Part shown: positions 35,533-43,343 of the stretch, in pieces
How positions within the stretch are numbered: position 1 is the stretch's first letter
How the letters are laid out: the number at the start of each line of letters is the position of its first letter
Source: Deltaproteobacteria bacterium
Lineage (GTDB): Bacteria > Myxococcota > Kuafuiibacteriia > Kuafuiibacteriales > Kuafuiibacteriaceae
Direction: 5' to 3'
DNA: 64,000 nt
NCBI GenBank assembly: GCA_016703535.1
Contig: JADJBV010000001.1
Coordinates: 2,656,001 to 2,720,000, forward strand
Notes under the pieces: generated by a model
Seen by the model: the letters and a program-made list of their open reading frames with translations, nothing else
Told to the model about the DNA's origin: nothing
Databases searched by the model: none
Translations under genes and position numbers: made by a program

Positions 35533-36099
35533 ATGAGCGGCGCCCCCAACCCTTTTGCGGCTCCAAAAACGGAGAGTTACTCCACGAACAGAGCTGGCGA
35601 CGATCGAGGAGAGGTCTGGCGCTTCGACAAAACGCTGATCTTTCGCGTCGGCGCCCGGTTGCCCCACCGCTGCCTCAAGTGCAACCGGCCGGCGACCACC
35701 CGACTCCAGCGCACACTGCAGTGGCACCACGCAGGCTGGTATTTGCTGCTGTTCGCCAACCTGATCGTCTACCTGATCGCGGCGATGATCGTCCGCAAGA
35801 CGGCCAGCGTCGCCTTGCCCCTCTGTGAAGCCCACAACCAGCGGCGCAAGACCGGCATGTTCATCATGTTGGGCTCAGCAGCGATTGGGATCGGCGGCTG
35901 CACCGCCGGCCTGTCGGTCGATCAGCCCGCCGCAGTCTTGCTCGCGATGTTCACCTTTTTGGTCGGCGTAGTGGTCGGCGCCGTCCAATCCAGCGTCCTG
36001 ACCCCGACCAAGATCGACGCCACCTACGTCCGAGCCAAAGGTGCTTCCCCCGAGTTCCTAGCCACCCTCCCGCCCTTCCCGGGCAGCGGCCCCCCGTAA
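35533..36099 (+). CDS. hypothetical membrane protein with zinc-ribbon-like cysteines
   Basis: 188 residues from ATG at 35533. A soluble front carries CLKCNRP (about residues 47-53). A hydrophobic hairpin follows (AGWYLLLFANLIVYLIAAMI), then LPLCEAHNQRR, so a CxxC plus C/H pair flanks the first membrane segment as in small zinc-ribbon membrane proteins. Two further hydrophobic segments come after it. No family or function was recognised. It stands alone between the beta-helix lipoprotein and the repeat-rich gap. Confidence 0.72.
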   Translation: MSGAPNPFAAPKTESYSTNRAGDDRGEVWRFDKTLIFRVGARLPHRCLKCNRPATTRLQRTLQWHHAGWYLLLFANLIVYLIAAMIVRKTASVALPLCEAHNQRRKTGMFIMLGSAAIGIGGCTAGLSVDQPAAVLLAMFTFLVGVVVGAVQSSVLTPTKIDATYVRAKGASPEFLATLPPFPGSGPP

Positions 36100-36159
36100 T
36101 TCAGCCATCGTCCAGGCAACGCTTCCCGACGTTCACGGCCACGTTCACGGGCAGGATCT

Positions 36160-36240
36160 CGCAAGCCGGAGGCGCGCAGCCCGCCCCTGCGGGCGTAGAG
36201 GGGTGGGCCGGCTTTGCCTGGCTTTGCCGGACCGGGACCC
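36160..36240 (+). repeat. hairpin repeat unit, copy A
   Basis: Runs from CGCAAGCC to ACCGGGACCC. It contains the stem GCCCGC-CCCT-GCGGGC, then TAGAGGGGTGGGCCGGCTTTG and a second CCGG stem. Compared with copy B it has an internal duplication of about 10 nt (GGCTTTGCCT-GGCTTTGCC). The two stems per unit are REP-like. Confidence 0.8.
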
Positions 36241-36527
36241 AATACCGGTCAGTTTAGCCTTCGTTTCGAGGTGGATGGTGGTGTCGCTGGAGCCAGGACT
36301 TCTTTGGACTCTTCCTGGTTTCCTGGCCTCCTAAGCGGTTTTACTGGCGGCGCCCCGGACACGAGATCGCAGGTGCGGCATCGAGGGGGATTGGAGACCG
36401 CTTAGGAATGCAGGAACCTAGGAGCCCGAGGAATTGGGCCCCCGAAAGCGAGCCTTGAAGCACAGTCCCGAGAGGCGTTCGGCCTCCCCTCGAAAGCCCG
36501 CTAACTGATCGGTATTGGGACCGGGCC
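36231..36527. repeat. 297-bp imperfect inverted repeat (MITE-like)
   Basis: Terminal arms of about 45 nt: the left arm (36231-36275, including CCCAATACCGGTCAGTTTAG) matches the reverse complement of the right arm (36483-36527, CTAACTGATCGGTATTGGGA). Inside lies a second pair: TTCCTGGTTTCCTGGC then CTCCTAAGCGGT (36312-36339) against ACCGCTTAGGAATGCAGGAA (36399-36418). No ORF lies inside, so it would be a non-autonomous element or decayed repeat. Confidence 0.7.
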
Positions 36528-36538
36528 CCCAGGACTTT

Positions 36539-36615
36539 CGCAAGCCGAAAGCGCGCAGCCCGCCCCCTGGCGGGCGTAGAGGGGTGGGCCGGCTTTGCCG
36601 GACCGGGCCCCCAGG
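36539..36615 (+). repeat. hairpin repeat unit, copy B
   Basis: Direct copy of the unit at 36160-36240: CGCAAGCCGAAAGCGCGCAG, the stem GCCCGCC-CCCT-GGCGGGC, then the shared GTAGAGGGGTGGGCCGGC run and a closing CCGGACCGGG. It starts 12 nt after the inverted repeat ends. Confidence 0.8.
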
Positions 36616-36657
36616 TGCCGGATTCCGTGGGGACAGGATCTTGGTTATCCGTAGGGG

Positions 36658-38508
36658 GTGCGAGCACCCGTCGTTTGCGTGCCCATTCTGTTGTGCCTGG
36701 GGGCTTCGACCGCCTTCGGAGCCCCGACGGCGATCAAGTTGTCTTGGGCAAGCAGCGACGCGTCGACCACGATGGCGGTCACTTGGATCACCGCGGCCAA
36801 CCAAGCGACCACCATCGAATACGGGATCGCCAGCACCGCCGAACACAGCCTGACCGTCGCCCCGCCCATGGAGATCATCGGGATCGGCTGGCACCACGAG
36901 ATCGAATTGGCCGGACTTCAACCCAACACCACCTATCGCTACCGAGTGGGCGCTGCGGGGGACTGGTCGGCGGAGCACACCTTCAAAACTGCGCCCAACG
37001 ATCAGTGTACGCCCTTCTCCTTCGTGCAGCTGGGGGACGCCCGCTCGCAAGACGACCGAGGACCTTCACTCAACTGGCCGAGCATCCAGCAGGAGGCCGC
37101 CAGCGCCGGGGCCGCGTTTTTCTTGAACGGCGGTGACCTGGTAAGGGAGGGCACCGAAATCGCCCAGTGGAACAACTGGCTCCAGGCTTCGGAGATGGTC
37201 AACCCAGACGTGCCGATGATGCCCTGCATCGGCAACCACGACGACGGCCCCGGAGATGGGACCAGCGCCAACTACAACCGTTTGTTCGCGTTGCCGACCA
37301 ACACCGTCACCGGCACCGAAGACTACTACTACTTCGTCTACAACAACCTCTTGGTCTTTTCGCTCTCGACCCAGACCTTCGACGACTGGGCCGCGCAGAT
37401 GGCCTGGCTGGAGGGTGTGGCCGCTCAACACCCGACCAAGTGGAAGATCGCCTTCTTCCACCACCCGCTCTACACCACTCAAACACGGGCCTTCGGCATC
37501 GACGTCGGCCACGGCCCCAACGAAAAAGGACAAAACAGCTCCTACGGGCCGGCCTTCGATCGGGCGGGCATCGACCTGGTCGTGCAGAGCCACAACCACA
37601 TCTACGAGCGCTTCCGGCCCCTGCGTTACGATCCCTCCAACCCCAACGAAGGCACCGAGGTCCAAAGTTACGGCAACGGGCCCGGTGAAGGTCGGCTCTA
37701 CGTCGTCTCGGGCGGCTCGGGCGCGTTCCTCGATCCGTTGATCGAAGGCAACTTCCAGAGTTGGGCCAACGGCAGCGAGTCGCGCTCCAAAGATCACCAC
37801 TACATTCGGCTGACGATCGCCGGCAACACCCTCCAGTACGCCGCGGTCCGCACCACCGCCGGCAACTCCAGCGGCGGCGGCACCACCATCGACACCTTGA
37901 CCATCACCCGCCCCGGGCCCGATCCCTGCGCGGTCTCCAACGATCCCGACGCCGATCGGGACGGCTACCCGGCTTCGCGGGACTGCAACGACGCCGACAG
38001 CAGCGTGAACCCCGGCGCCACCGAGGTCTGCGGCAACGGCAAAGACGAAGATTGCCAAGCCGGCGACCTGGCCTGCCCGCCTCCGCCCCTCGACGCCGAC
38101 GGCGATGGCTCGCCTTTCGGCACCGACTGCGACGACAACAACGCCGAACGTTTCCCCGAGCACCCGGAGACCAGCTGCGACGGGATCGACAACGACTGCG
38201 ACTGCCTGGAGGTCTGCAACGGCGCCAGCACCGACCTCTGCGCCATGGACGCCGGCACCTCCCCCGACGCCACCCCTTCCCCCGACGCGGCCCCCGGCGC
38301 CGATGCCACCTCGGGCCCTGACGCGGCCGCCGACAGCGGCGCCCCGGACCTCGGCTTTGGCGATCCCTTGCCCGACCCGCCCGACTCGGGGCTGGCCTCG
38401 ACCCCACCCCCGGCCACCGAAGGTTGTGGGTGCACCACCACCCGCACCGCCCCCGAAGCCCTCCTGGGGATGGGCCTGGTGCTTGCGCTCCTGCGCCGGC
38501 GTCGCTAG
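36658..38508 (+). CDS. purple acid phosphatase-like metallophosphoesterase with MYXO-CTERM tail
   Basis: 616 residues, GTG start giving a Sec signal (VVCVPILLCLGASTAFGA). An N-terminal Fn3-like domain (residues about 25-115, ELAGLQPNTTYRYRVG) precedes the calcineurin-like phosphoesterase domain: GDARS, NGGDLV, GNHDD, FFHHPLY and SHNHIYER supply the two-metal ligands. Next come two metal-binding MopE-type motifs (DADRDGYPASRDCNDAD and DADGDGSPFGTDCDDN). An Asp/Pro/Ala linker follows. The tail has GCGC, a hydrophobic stretch and RRRR, which is the MYXO-CTERM sorting signal thought to be processed by myxosortase. The protein should therefore reach the outer surface. Substrate unknown. Confidence 0.9.
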   Translation: MRAPVVCVPILLCLGASTAFGAPTAIKLSWASSDASTTMAVTWITAANQATTIEYGIASTAEHSLTVAPPMEIIGIGWHHEIELAGLQPNTTYRYRVGAAGDWSAEHTFKTAPNDQCTPFSFVQLGDARSQDDRGPSLNWPSIQQEAASAGAAFFLNGGDLVREGTEIAQWNNWLQASEMVNPDVPMMPCIGNHDDGPGDGTSANYNRLFALPTNTVTGTEDYYYFVYNNLLVFSLSTQTFDDWAAQMAWLEGVAAQHPTKWKIAFFHHPLYTTQTRAFGIDVGHGPNEKGQNSSYGPAFDRAGIDLVVQSHNHIYERFRPLRYDPSNPNEGTEVQSYGNGPGEGRLYVVSGGSGAFLDPLIEGNFQSWANGSESRSKDHHYIRLTIAGNTLQYAAVRTTAGNSSGGGTTIDTLTITRPGPDPCAVSNDPDADRDGYPASRDCNDADSSVNPGATEVCGNGKDEDCQAGDLACPPPPLDADGDGSPFGTDCDDNNAERFPEHPETSCDGIDNDCDCLEVCNGASTDLCAMDAGTSPDATPSPDAAPGADATSGPDAAADSGAPDLGFGDPLPDPPDSGLASTPPPATEGCGCTTTRTAPEALLGMGLVLALLRRRR

Positions 38509-38517
38509 ACCGAGGGC

Positions 38518-39354
38518 ATGGCGTTCAACCGGGAAGTGATCGGCAAGGACTTCGGGCCCCACGAGTTCAGCTACGGCTGGAAAGACGTGGCCCTCTACGC
38601 GTTGGCCTCGGGCGCGACCACCGACGAACTCGACCTGTTGCTCGAGACCCGGGGCCCCAAGGTGTTGCCGACCTTTTCAGTGGTCGTCGCCTTGAAGCCG
38701 CTCCACGAGGCCTTGAGCCAACTCGGCGGCAACGTCCTGACTTTGGTGCACGGCGCCCAAAAATGCGTCATCCACCGGCCCCTCTCGCCCGAGGGGAAGT
38801 TGTCGACCACCTGCAAAGTGACGGGCCTCTACGACAAGGGAAAGGGCGCCCTCGCCTACTACCTGACCAAAACCGTCGATGAAGCGGGCAAGCCGGTCTT
38901 CGACACCGAGTGGCAGATCTTCTATCGCGGCGAAGGTGGCTTTGGCGGCGAAAAGGGCCCCGAAACGCCCAGCTACGAGGTGCCCGCGGGCCAAGCCCCG
39001 GCCCACGTGGTCGAGATGCCGACCAGCCCCACCCAGGCCCTGCTCTACCGCCTGGCCTCCAACGACCTCAACCCGATCCATTCGGATCCCCAGGTCGCCA
39101 GTTCGGTGGGCTTCCCCAAGCCCATTCTGCATGGCCTGGCGACCTTCGCCCACGCCGGGCGGGCGGTCGTGCAAAAACTCTGCGGCGGCGATCCGGACCG
39201 CCTGACCCAAATCGAAGGCCGCTTCAGCAAGCCCGTCTTCCCCGGCGACACCATCGTCACCGAAATCCACGCCTTGAAGGCCGGCGAGGCCTACTACGGC
39301 AGCAAGGTGAAGGGTGAGCCAGTGATCACCTTGGGCCGTGTCCTCCATCGCTGA
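38518..39354 (+). CDS. MaoC-like enoyl-CoA hydratase 2
   Basis: 278 residues, double hot-dog fold as in the hydratase part of eukaryotic multifunctional enzyme 2. The hydratase-2 motif is clear: YRLASNDLNPIHSDP then GFPKPILHGL (about residues 179-208), with catalytic Asp and His. It hydrates trans-2-enoyl-CoA to (R)-3-hydroxyacyl-CoA. ATG at 38518 sits 9 nt after the phosphatase stop. The next gene, an ABC permease, follows within 10 nt but is functionally unrelated. Confidence 0.87.
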   Translation: MAFNREVIGKDFGPHEFSYGWKDVALYALASGATTDELDLLLETRGPKVLPTFSVVVALKPLHEALSQLGGNVLTLVHGAQKCVIHRPLSPEGKLSTTCKVTGLYDKGKGALAYYLTKTVDEAGKPVFDTEWQIFYRGEGGFGGEKGPETPSYEVPAGQAPAHVVEMPTSPTQALLYRLASNDLNPIHSDPQVASSVGFPKPILHGLATFAHAGRAVVQKLCGGDPDRLTQIEGRFSKPVFPGDTIVTEIHALKAGEAYYGSKVKGEPVITLGRVLHR

Positions 39355-39363
39355 GCCTCCGCC

Positions 39364-40155
39364 ATGAACGAGCTGCGGGCCTTTCCGACCATGCTGCGGA
39401 TCGGCTTTCAGGAGCTGGTCGCTTACCGCGGTGAGGTGCTGATCTGGATCCTCAGCACCACCATGCCGCTGATCATGTACGCGGTCTGGTCGACCATCGC
39501 CCAAGCCGGGCCGATCGGGCGCTTCGACGAGGCCACCTTCGCCGCCTACTTCCTCTCGACCTTGGTGGTGCGCCAGCTGACCTCCTGTTGGATCGTCTGG
39601 GAGCTGAACTACGCCATCCGCACCGGCTCGTTTTCGACCTTGTTGTTGCGGCCCGTTTCACCGATCGCCTACTACGCCGCCGAAAACCTCGGCGCTTTGC
39701 CCTTCCGCTTTTTGGTTCTGGTGCCGGTGGTCGGCGGGGCATGGCTCTTTTTCCGAGACCTCCCCTTCGTGTTGTCGCCCTCCCGCCTGGCCCTCTTCTT
39801 CTTCACCACTTTTTTGGCGTGGCTCCTGATCTTCCTCTTTCAGGCGATCTTCGGGCTGCTCGCGCTCTACACCGAACAGTCCCTCTCCTTTCAAGAGGCT
39901 TGGTTCGGGCTGTGGGCGATGTTGTCCGGATACCTGGTGCCGCTGGAGTTGATGCCGAAGGTGGCGGTGTTCGCCCGTTGGCTGCCGTTTAGGGCCATGG
40001 GCTCGCTGCCCACTGAAATTTTGCTGGGCCACCTGAGCGACGCCGACCTCGCCACCTCGATCTTGACCCAGCTGGGTTGGGTAGTGGTGACCTTGATCTT
40101 GATGCGGGTGATCTGGGCCCGGGCCCTGCTCCGCTACGAGGCCTTCGGCGGCTGA
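39364..40155 (+). CDS. ABC-2 type permease (DUF990 family), first of a pair
   Basis: 263 residues with about six hydrophobic segments. LIWILSTTMPLIMYAVW and TGSFSTLLLRPVSPIAYYAAE fit the DUF990/ABC-2 permease family; the latter is the coupling region conserved in this family. These proteins occur in pairs with an ATPase and export lipids, polymers or drugs. The second permease follows after 1 nt. No ATPase gene is adjacent, which is unusual. Confidence 0.84.
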   Translation: MNELRAFPTMLRIGFQELVAYRGEVLIWILSTTMPLIMYAVWSTIAQAGPIGRFDEATFAAYFLSTLVVRQLTSCWIVWELNYAIRTGSFSTLLLRPVSPIAYYAAENLGALPFRFLVLVPVVGGAWLFFRDLPFVLSPSRLALFFFTTFLAWLLIFLFQAIFGLLALYTEQSLSFQEAWFGLWAMLSGYLVPLELMPKVAVFARWLPFRAMGSLPTEILLGHLSDADLATSILTQLGWVVVTLILMRVIWARALLRYEAFGG

Positions 40156-40156
40156 G

Positions 40157-40945
40157 ATGTGGCGCCACCTGAAGATCATCGGCTTTTTGCTGCGGACCTC
40201 GATCGCGGTCCAGGCCCAATACCGGGTCGACTTCTTGATCCAGTTTGCCCTCTCCTTCTTTTGGGTGTTCTGGAACGTCGCCCCGCTCCTCTTGATCTAT
40301 GAGCTGAAGCCCACCATCGCCGGCTGGTCCCGGGCCGAGGCCCTCTTGGTGATCGCCGCCTTCTTGATCCTCAAGTCGCTGCTGGAAGGGCTGGTGATGC
40401 CCAACCTCAACGCCTTGGTGCAGCACATCCGCACCGGGACCTTCGACTTCATCCTGCTCAAACCCGCCGACGCCCAGGTTTTGGTCAGCGCCAGCAAAGT
40501 GGTCCCCACCAACCTGGTCGGCTTCAGCGCCGGCATTGGCTTGGCGACCTGGGCCAGCGTCCAGCTCGATCCCGGGCCCAGCCCGGCCGCTCTTTTCCTC
40601 GGCGTCGTGATGTTGATGGCTGGGGCCACGATCATCTACGCCCTCTGGATCGCGATCATCTGCACCGCCTTTTGGTTCGTGAAGATCGACAACCTGAGCT
40701 TCCTCTTCAGCTCGATCTTCGACGCCGCTCGTTACCCGATCGGCATCTTCCGCGGGTGGATCCGGGCCTTCTTGACCTTCGTGATCCCGCTGGCGGTCAT
40801 GACCTCGTATCCAGCGATGGCGGTCTTGGGGAAGTTGGAGCCGGGGCCGACCGTGGCGGCGCTCAGCACCGCGGTGCTCTTGCTCCTCTTCTCCCGGCTC
40901 TTGTGGCGTTGGGCCGTGGGCCACTACGCCTCCGCCTCGTCCTGA
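40157..40945 (+). CDS. ABC-2 type permease (DUF990 family), second of a pair
   Basis: 262 residues, polytopic. RTSIAVQAQYRVDFLIQFAL near the start and RTGTFDFILLKPADAQVLVS in the middle are the family hallmarks; the FDFILLKP segment aligns with FSTLLLRP of its partner. ATG at 40157 lies 1 nt after the partner's stop, implying a fixed 1:1 heterodimer. It converges on the lipoprotein gene at 40950 (4-bp gap). Confidence 0.84.
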   Translation: MWRHLKIIGFLLRTSIAVQAQYRVDFLIQFALSFFWVFWNVAPLLLIYELKPTIAGWSRAEALLVIAAFLILKSLLEGLVMPNLNALVQHIRTGTFDFILLKPADAQVLVSASKVVPTNLVGFSAGIGLATWASVQLDPGPSPAALFLGVVMLMAGATIIYALWIAIICTAFWFVKIDNLSFLFSSIFDAARYPIGIFRGWIRAFLTFVIPLAVMTSYPAMAVLGKLEPGPTVAALSTAVLLLLFSRLLWRWAVGHYASASS

Positions 40946-40949
40946 ACCC

Positions 40950-42260
40950 TCAGCGGCGCGATAAGAGGGTGATGATCGCCCGGTCCCTGGAGATCGGCAC
41001 GTCTTCGGCCATCAGGAGGTCTTCGCCGTGGACCAAGATGGTGCGAGAAGTGCCCGCGCCCAGCTGTTCGGCCGGACAAAAGGAGTCGGTCGCCGAACGG
41101 TATTGGGCCATGAACCCCAGGGCTCCGCTGATCAAAAAGCCCTCTTCGTAGGGCAAGAGGGCGTTGATGAACAGGCTGATGGTGGGATCGGAGAGCTCTC
41201 GCCACTGGCCGACCGCCAGCTCTTGAAAGAGCCGACCTTGGCCCGCGGCCACCATCACACCAAAGCCCGGGACAAAGTCGACCTCGGTGAAGCCGTCCAG
41301 GAGATCGGGAGGCGTCACATTACTTAGGCGTCCACCTTCATATCGGAGGAGCTCGGCGCCCCGAGAGTTGCCGGCGTAGATCACCCCGGCGCCGGGCGAG
41401 GCCAGGCCACCCTTGGTGCCCATCGGGCCCGCGAAGTCGTGCAGGCGTTCGAAGACACCCCCTCGATAATGTTCGAAGGCGCCGTCGATGCCCAAGGTGA
41501 ACACCTCTGGGTTGGCGCCAGGCCCCACCACCAACCACCGAATGGCCTGGCCGGAGGAGCTGGTCGCCACCCACTCCGCGGTGATGGTCGGGGTCGGCGT
41601 GGCGGAGAATCGCCCCCGCCAGAGGGCCCCCAAATCGCCACCGAACCAGACGTCACCGGCCTGGTCGATTACCGCCGAGCCGAAGGGGAGTTCGCTGGGG
41701 AAGGCGACCGACTGAGCTTGGTCACCTTCGACGTAGGTGACGACGCCGTCCAAGCTGCCGACCAAGGCCGCGGCCGGGCCCAGCTTCAGCGAAAAGGCGT
41801 TGTCCCGGAGCGCGCCAGTTTCGATGACCGTACGCCGATAGAAGCGGGCGCAGAGGGAACGGGGGTCCCGCACGATCCGGGCCGTAACAACCTCGAGCGA
41901 CGGTTGGGCGTCGGCCCACCCCGCGGCTTCCCCATCCTGGAGTTGGCTCATGAAGGTGGCGTCCGGGGTCGGCACCGGCAGGCCACTTGGGTCTTGGCCG
42001 ACCTCACCCGCGACCAGGCCCAGCTCGGACAAGGGGGTGTCGAAGAGCAACAACTCCAGGGTCGAGTCCCGATCGATCGCCCAGGGCGGATCGATGCGGT
42101 AGGGCTGCGAAAGATCGGTCGCGTAGAAGTTGAGTTCGGTCCCGGCCCGGGCCACCAACAACGCCGCTTGCCCCTCGGCCCCTGCGGGCCAAGAGAAGAT
42201 CGGTCGGTCCGGGCTACAGCCCACCGCCGCCAAGACCAAAGCCGGTGCCCACCGCCTCAA
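40950..42260 (-). CDS. hypothetical lipoprotein (probable WD/propeller-like)
   Basis: 436 residues from TTG at 42260, which gives MRRWAPALVLAAVGC with lipobox AVGC. A TTG at 42317 would add 19 residues and leave only a 12-bp gap to the divergent regulator. The body has repeated beta segments (PFGSAVIDQAGDVWFGGDLG, ASPGAGVIYAGNSRGAELLR, VDFVPGFGVMVAAGQGRL) reminiscent of propeller blades. No family was recognised. It probably sits on the periplasmic or outer face. The start is uncertain. Confidence 0.7.
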   Translation of the reverse strand: MRRWAPALVLAAVGCSPDRPIFSWPAGAEGQAALLVARAGTELNFYATDLSQPYRIDPPWAIDRDSTLELLLFDTPLSELGLVAGEVGQDPSGLPVPTPDATFMSQLQDGEAAGWADAQPSLEVVTARIVRDPRSLCARFYRRTVIETGALRDNAFSLKLGPAAALVGSLDGVVTYVEGDQAQSVAFPSELPFGSAVIDQAGDVWFGGDLGALWRGRFSATPTPTITAEWVATSSSGQAIRWLVVGPGANPEVFTLGIDGAFEHYRGGVFERLHDFAGPMGTKGGLASPGAGVIYAGNSRGAELLRYEGGRLSNVTPPDLLDGFTEVDFVPGFGVMVAAGQGRLFQELAVGQWRELSDPTISLFINALLPYEEGFLISGALGFMAQYRSATDSFCPAEQLGAGTSRTILVHGEDLLMAEDVPISRDRAIITLLSRR

Positions 42261-42329
42261 CCCCCGAATCAGAGCCCAAAGGCCCGGCCCATTGCAACCG
42301 ACGAGCAGCTCTGACAAAACTGGTCACAG

Positions 42330-43343
42330 ATGGTGAAGCGCCAAAACTACGCTCCGTCCTTGCGCTTGTCCGAGGTGCGGACCCTGCTCCACGCCACCGG
42401 CGGCTGCACCATCTACGAGATCGCCGAACGCCTGAAGGTCAGCACCCGGACCGCCCTGCGCTACATGCAAGCCTTGGAGGACGGCGGTGAACGCCTCTAC
42501 GAAGACACGGACGGCCGCAAGAAGGTCTGGCGGGTGGTGCCCAGCACCCGGGAAGCGACCTTCCGATTGACCACCAGCCAGATGGTCTCTTTGGTCCTCT
42601 CGCGCCGGGTCTTCGACTTCCTCGACGGCACCGGCTTCAAGGAAGATCTGGACGACGTGTTTCAGCAATTGGAGGCGACGCTCCAGAAGAAGGACTTCGT
42701 CTCGGCCCGCCACCTGGACAAAAAACTCTACGACGTCAACGAAGCGCCGTACCGCTACGAAGGCCGCCTCGACGACGTCAACGACATCGTCACCGCGTTG
42801 CTCCGGGAAGAGCAGCTTTCGGCGCGTCACACCAGCGTCGGCCGAGGCAAAGAGCGCTTCCGGATCGATCCCTACACCCTGTTGGTCTACAAAAAGGGAC
42901 TCTACCTGGCGGGCTACAGTCACTTCCACTCGGCGCTGCGCACCTTCGCCCTCGACGGCTTCACCCACTTGGATTGGAAGAAGGGCCTGAAGTTCGAGTA
43001 CCCCAGCGACTACGATCCCAGCACCTTGGTAGCCGGCGCCTTTGGGCTCTTCGGCGGGCACGAGACCGAGGTGCGGATCTTCTTCTCCACCAAGGTGGCG
43101 CGTTACGTCGAGCGACGGCAGTGGCACCCCAGCCAAAAGACCCAAAAGGTCCCAGGCGGCATCGAGTTGACCATGGCGGTCAAAGGGACGGTGGAGCTCA
43201 AAAGTTGGGTGTTGGGCTTCGGTGATCAGGCCGAGGTCAAAGCGCCCTTGGCCCTGCGTCAGGCGGTGGCGGAAGAGCTGGCCCGAGCGGGGCAACGCTA
43301 CTCGTCGACGTCGTCCCCTCCGGCGCCAGCGCCCCTGCCTTGA
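42330..43343 (+). CDS. WYL-domain transcriptional regulator
   Basis: 337 residues. An N-terminal winged helix-turn-helix (LSEVRTLLHATGGCTIYEIAERLKVSTRTALRYMQ, about residues 11-45) precedes a WYL domain near 160-250 (PYTLLVYKKGLYLAGY) and a WCX-like C-terminal domain. WYL regulators sense ligands, often nucleic acid, and control defence, DNA-repair or metabolic genes. No defence genes are nearby. Its last 107 nt overlap the 3' end of the polytopic membrane gene on the opposite strand. It is divergent from the lipoprotein gene. Confidence 0.87.
   Translation: MVKRQNYAPSLRLSEVRTLLHATGGCTIYEIAERLKVSTRTALRYMQALEDGGERLYEDTDGRKKVWRVVPSTREATFRLTTSQMVSLVLSRRVFDFLDGTGFKEDLDDVFQQLEATLQKKDFVSARHLDKKLYDVNEAPYRYEGRLDDVNDIVTALLREEQLSARHTSVGRGKERFRIDPYTLLVYKKGLYLAGYSHFHSALRTFALDGFTHLDWKKGLKFEYPSDYDPSTLVAGAFGLFGGHETEVRIFFSTKVARYVERRQWHPSQKTQKVPGGIELTMAVKGTVELKSWVLGFGDQAEVKAPLALRQAVAEELARAGQRYSSTSSPPAPAPLP

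Larger units (their letters stand above)
36100..36657. other. gene-free repeat-built stretch (558 bp)
   Basis: No credible coding frame. It is made of two direct copies of a hairpin-rich unit (36160-36240 and 36539-36615) flanking a large imperfect inverted repeat (36231-36527). No strong promoter is obvious before the phosphatase start at 36658. Confidence 0.75.
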
